NCBI RefSeq assembly: GCF_950295315.1
Contig: NC_080179.1
Span: forward strand, 70,616,615-70,680,614
Length of the DNA stretch: 64,000 bases
Reading direction: 5' to 3'
DNA from: Erinaceus europaeus
Taxonomy: Eukaryota > Chordata > Mammalia > Eulipotyphla > Erinaceidae
How positions within the stretch are numbered: the first letter of the stretch is position 1; every line of letters begins with the position of its first letter. The notes below the pieces were generated by a model. The model saw only the letters and a program-made list of their open reading frames with translations, made no database searches and was not told where the DNA came from. A program made the translations under genes and the position numbers. This document shows, in pieces, positions 63,220-64,000 of this stretch.

Positions 63220-63829
63220 CTAAAGTTGTGAAAAATCAGATAAAAAGACATATAAGAACTATGTACTAGGAGGTCTTTTTGTTCTAGAAACAGAAGGGTG
63301 GGTTACAGTGCTGGCAAATAAAACCCCTAAAACCGTAATTTTATTAAAGGAAAACATGTTTAGCTTTTGTCTAGGTTGTATCTTCGCTTAAACCTCACAT
63401 ATCTGAGTTTGCTTTAAATTTAGAAACCAGAACCATTCTCTCAAATCTTTAACGTCCAATTTGTGTATCCTGTGGTTTTGCAGAAACTTAATTAGAAGTA
63501 CAACTGCTCCCAATCCTGCTTTCCTAGTATTTGCCTTTAATTGAATGTGGTGCCATGATCTGCTTGAATTTATCCCCTGAAAGTAAAGTCTACGTTAGTC
63601 TCAGTACTGGACTCTAGTAACAAAATGCAGTGAAATGGTTGGTCTGGGAGAGGAGCTTGCCTCATCCACAGAGGTAATACATCTTCTGTTGAAAAACAGT
63701 CTCATTGCTCTCTGTTATACCTAAAATAACTCTTCTTCATGATGTTGTCTCAGGTTATGTAAGTGGATTCAACATTGGTGGTAACTATCTATGAAGTTCT
63801 CTACCCACTCTTATTTCACTTCCCTCCAA
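63220..63829. other. Intron upstream of w1, unique-looking part
   Basis: No exon or repeat recognised. Confidence 0.5.
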
Positions 63830-64000
63830 TAGCCACCTTAGTTTTCAGAATCCACAAGTTGATTTGGCCATTATTATTTGCCAATTCATTTGCCTTAATT
63901 ATTTAGATACATATATGAGTGAGGTCATCTGGTCGTTGTCTTTCACTGTCTTATTTCACTTAGTATAATCACCTCCAATTCCATCCATTTTTGTCCCAAA
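63830..64000 (-). mobile_element. L1-like 3' fragment, reverse copy, cut by the window end
   Basis: 'cttatttcacttagtataat' and 'caattccatccatttttgt' match, in reverse, the 'gtgaaataagtcagaa' region common to L1 3' ends (compare 34219-34234). Confidence 0.55.

Overview
This is a stretch of mammalian genomic DNA, all of it inside one gene. The minus strand carries 46 consecutive internal exons of nebulin (NEB), the giant actin-binding protein of the skeletal-muscle thin filament. Transcription runs from high to low coordinates, from exon w1 (62908-63219) to exon w46 (256-363). Neither end of the gene is present. All 46 exons have AG acceptors and GT donors, every length is a multiple of three, every intron is phase 0, and no exon has a premature stop. 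Together they encode 2026 residues of about 35-residue nebulin modules. Exon labels w1-w46 are my own, in order of transcription.

Protein layout: seven modules form one super-repeat of 242-246 residues. The window holds eight of them plus two further modules: SRa = w1-w4, SRb = w5-w8, SRc = w9-w13, SRd = w14-w18, SRe = w19-w24, SRf = w25-w30, SRg = w31-w37, SRh = w38-w44, then w45-w46. SRh is the last clear super-repeat before the simple-repeat C-terminal part, so these are probably S15-S22 of the human numbering (inference from memory of human nebulin). The SDxxYK actin-binding motif is usually split by an intron (…SD | xxYK…). The WLKGIGW-type motif, thought to contact tropomyosin/troponin, marks module 4 of each super-repeat.

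Introns: more than a third of the window is interspersed repeats. I recognise five tRNA-derived SINE types by eye. SINE-A is about 280 bp, with a 'gggttaagcgca' head and a (caa/caataa)n tail; long forms add a 'cctccagg…ggattc…ataaccctggagg' end. SINE-B is about 200 bp, with a 'cacctggttgagcgcaca' head and a 'ctatccaataaataa' tail. SINE-C has a 'tagcataatggttatgcaaa' head and 'gagctgagcagtgctctgg'. SINE-D has a 'cagtggataaagcattgg' head and 'accagagtgatgctctggt'. SINE-E ends 'gagctatcttgccggcccc'. SINE-A and SINE-B resemble the abundant SINEs of the hedgehog Erinaceus europaeus, so I infer an erinaceid (from memory, not a search). Other repeats are L1 3' ends, three copies of one class II-like LTR family, simple repeats and a 37-bp minisatellite.

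The most unusual items are in the introns. (1) A 561-bp, 5'-truncated non-L1 retrotransposon 3' end with a nearly open reverse-transcriptase C-terminal frame sits inside a SINE-A with an 8-bp target duplication (7798-8374). (2) A 715-bp chimeric retrocopy (51786-52500) joins a SINE head to a copy of another NEB intron segment (13912-14424) and its SINE, bounded by a perfect 19-bp target duplication. (3) An L1 fragment is flanked by a 192-bp near-identical duplication (33827-34753). (4) A retrocopy of an endogenous-retrovirus RNA 3' end lies at 58970-59276. (5) The splice donor of exon w35 lies in a 20-bp tandem duplication.
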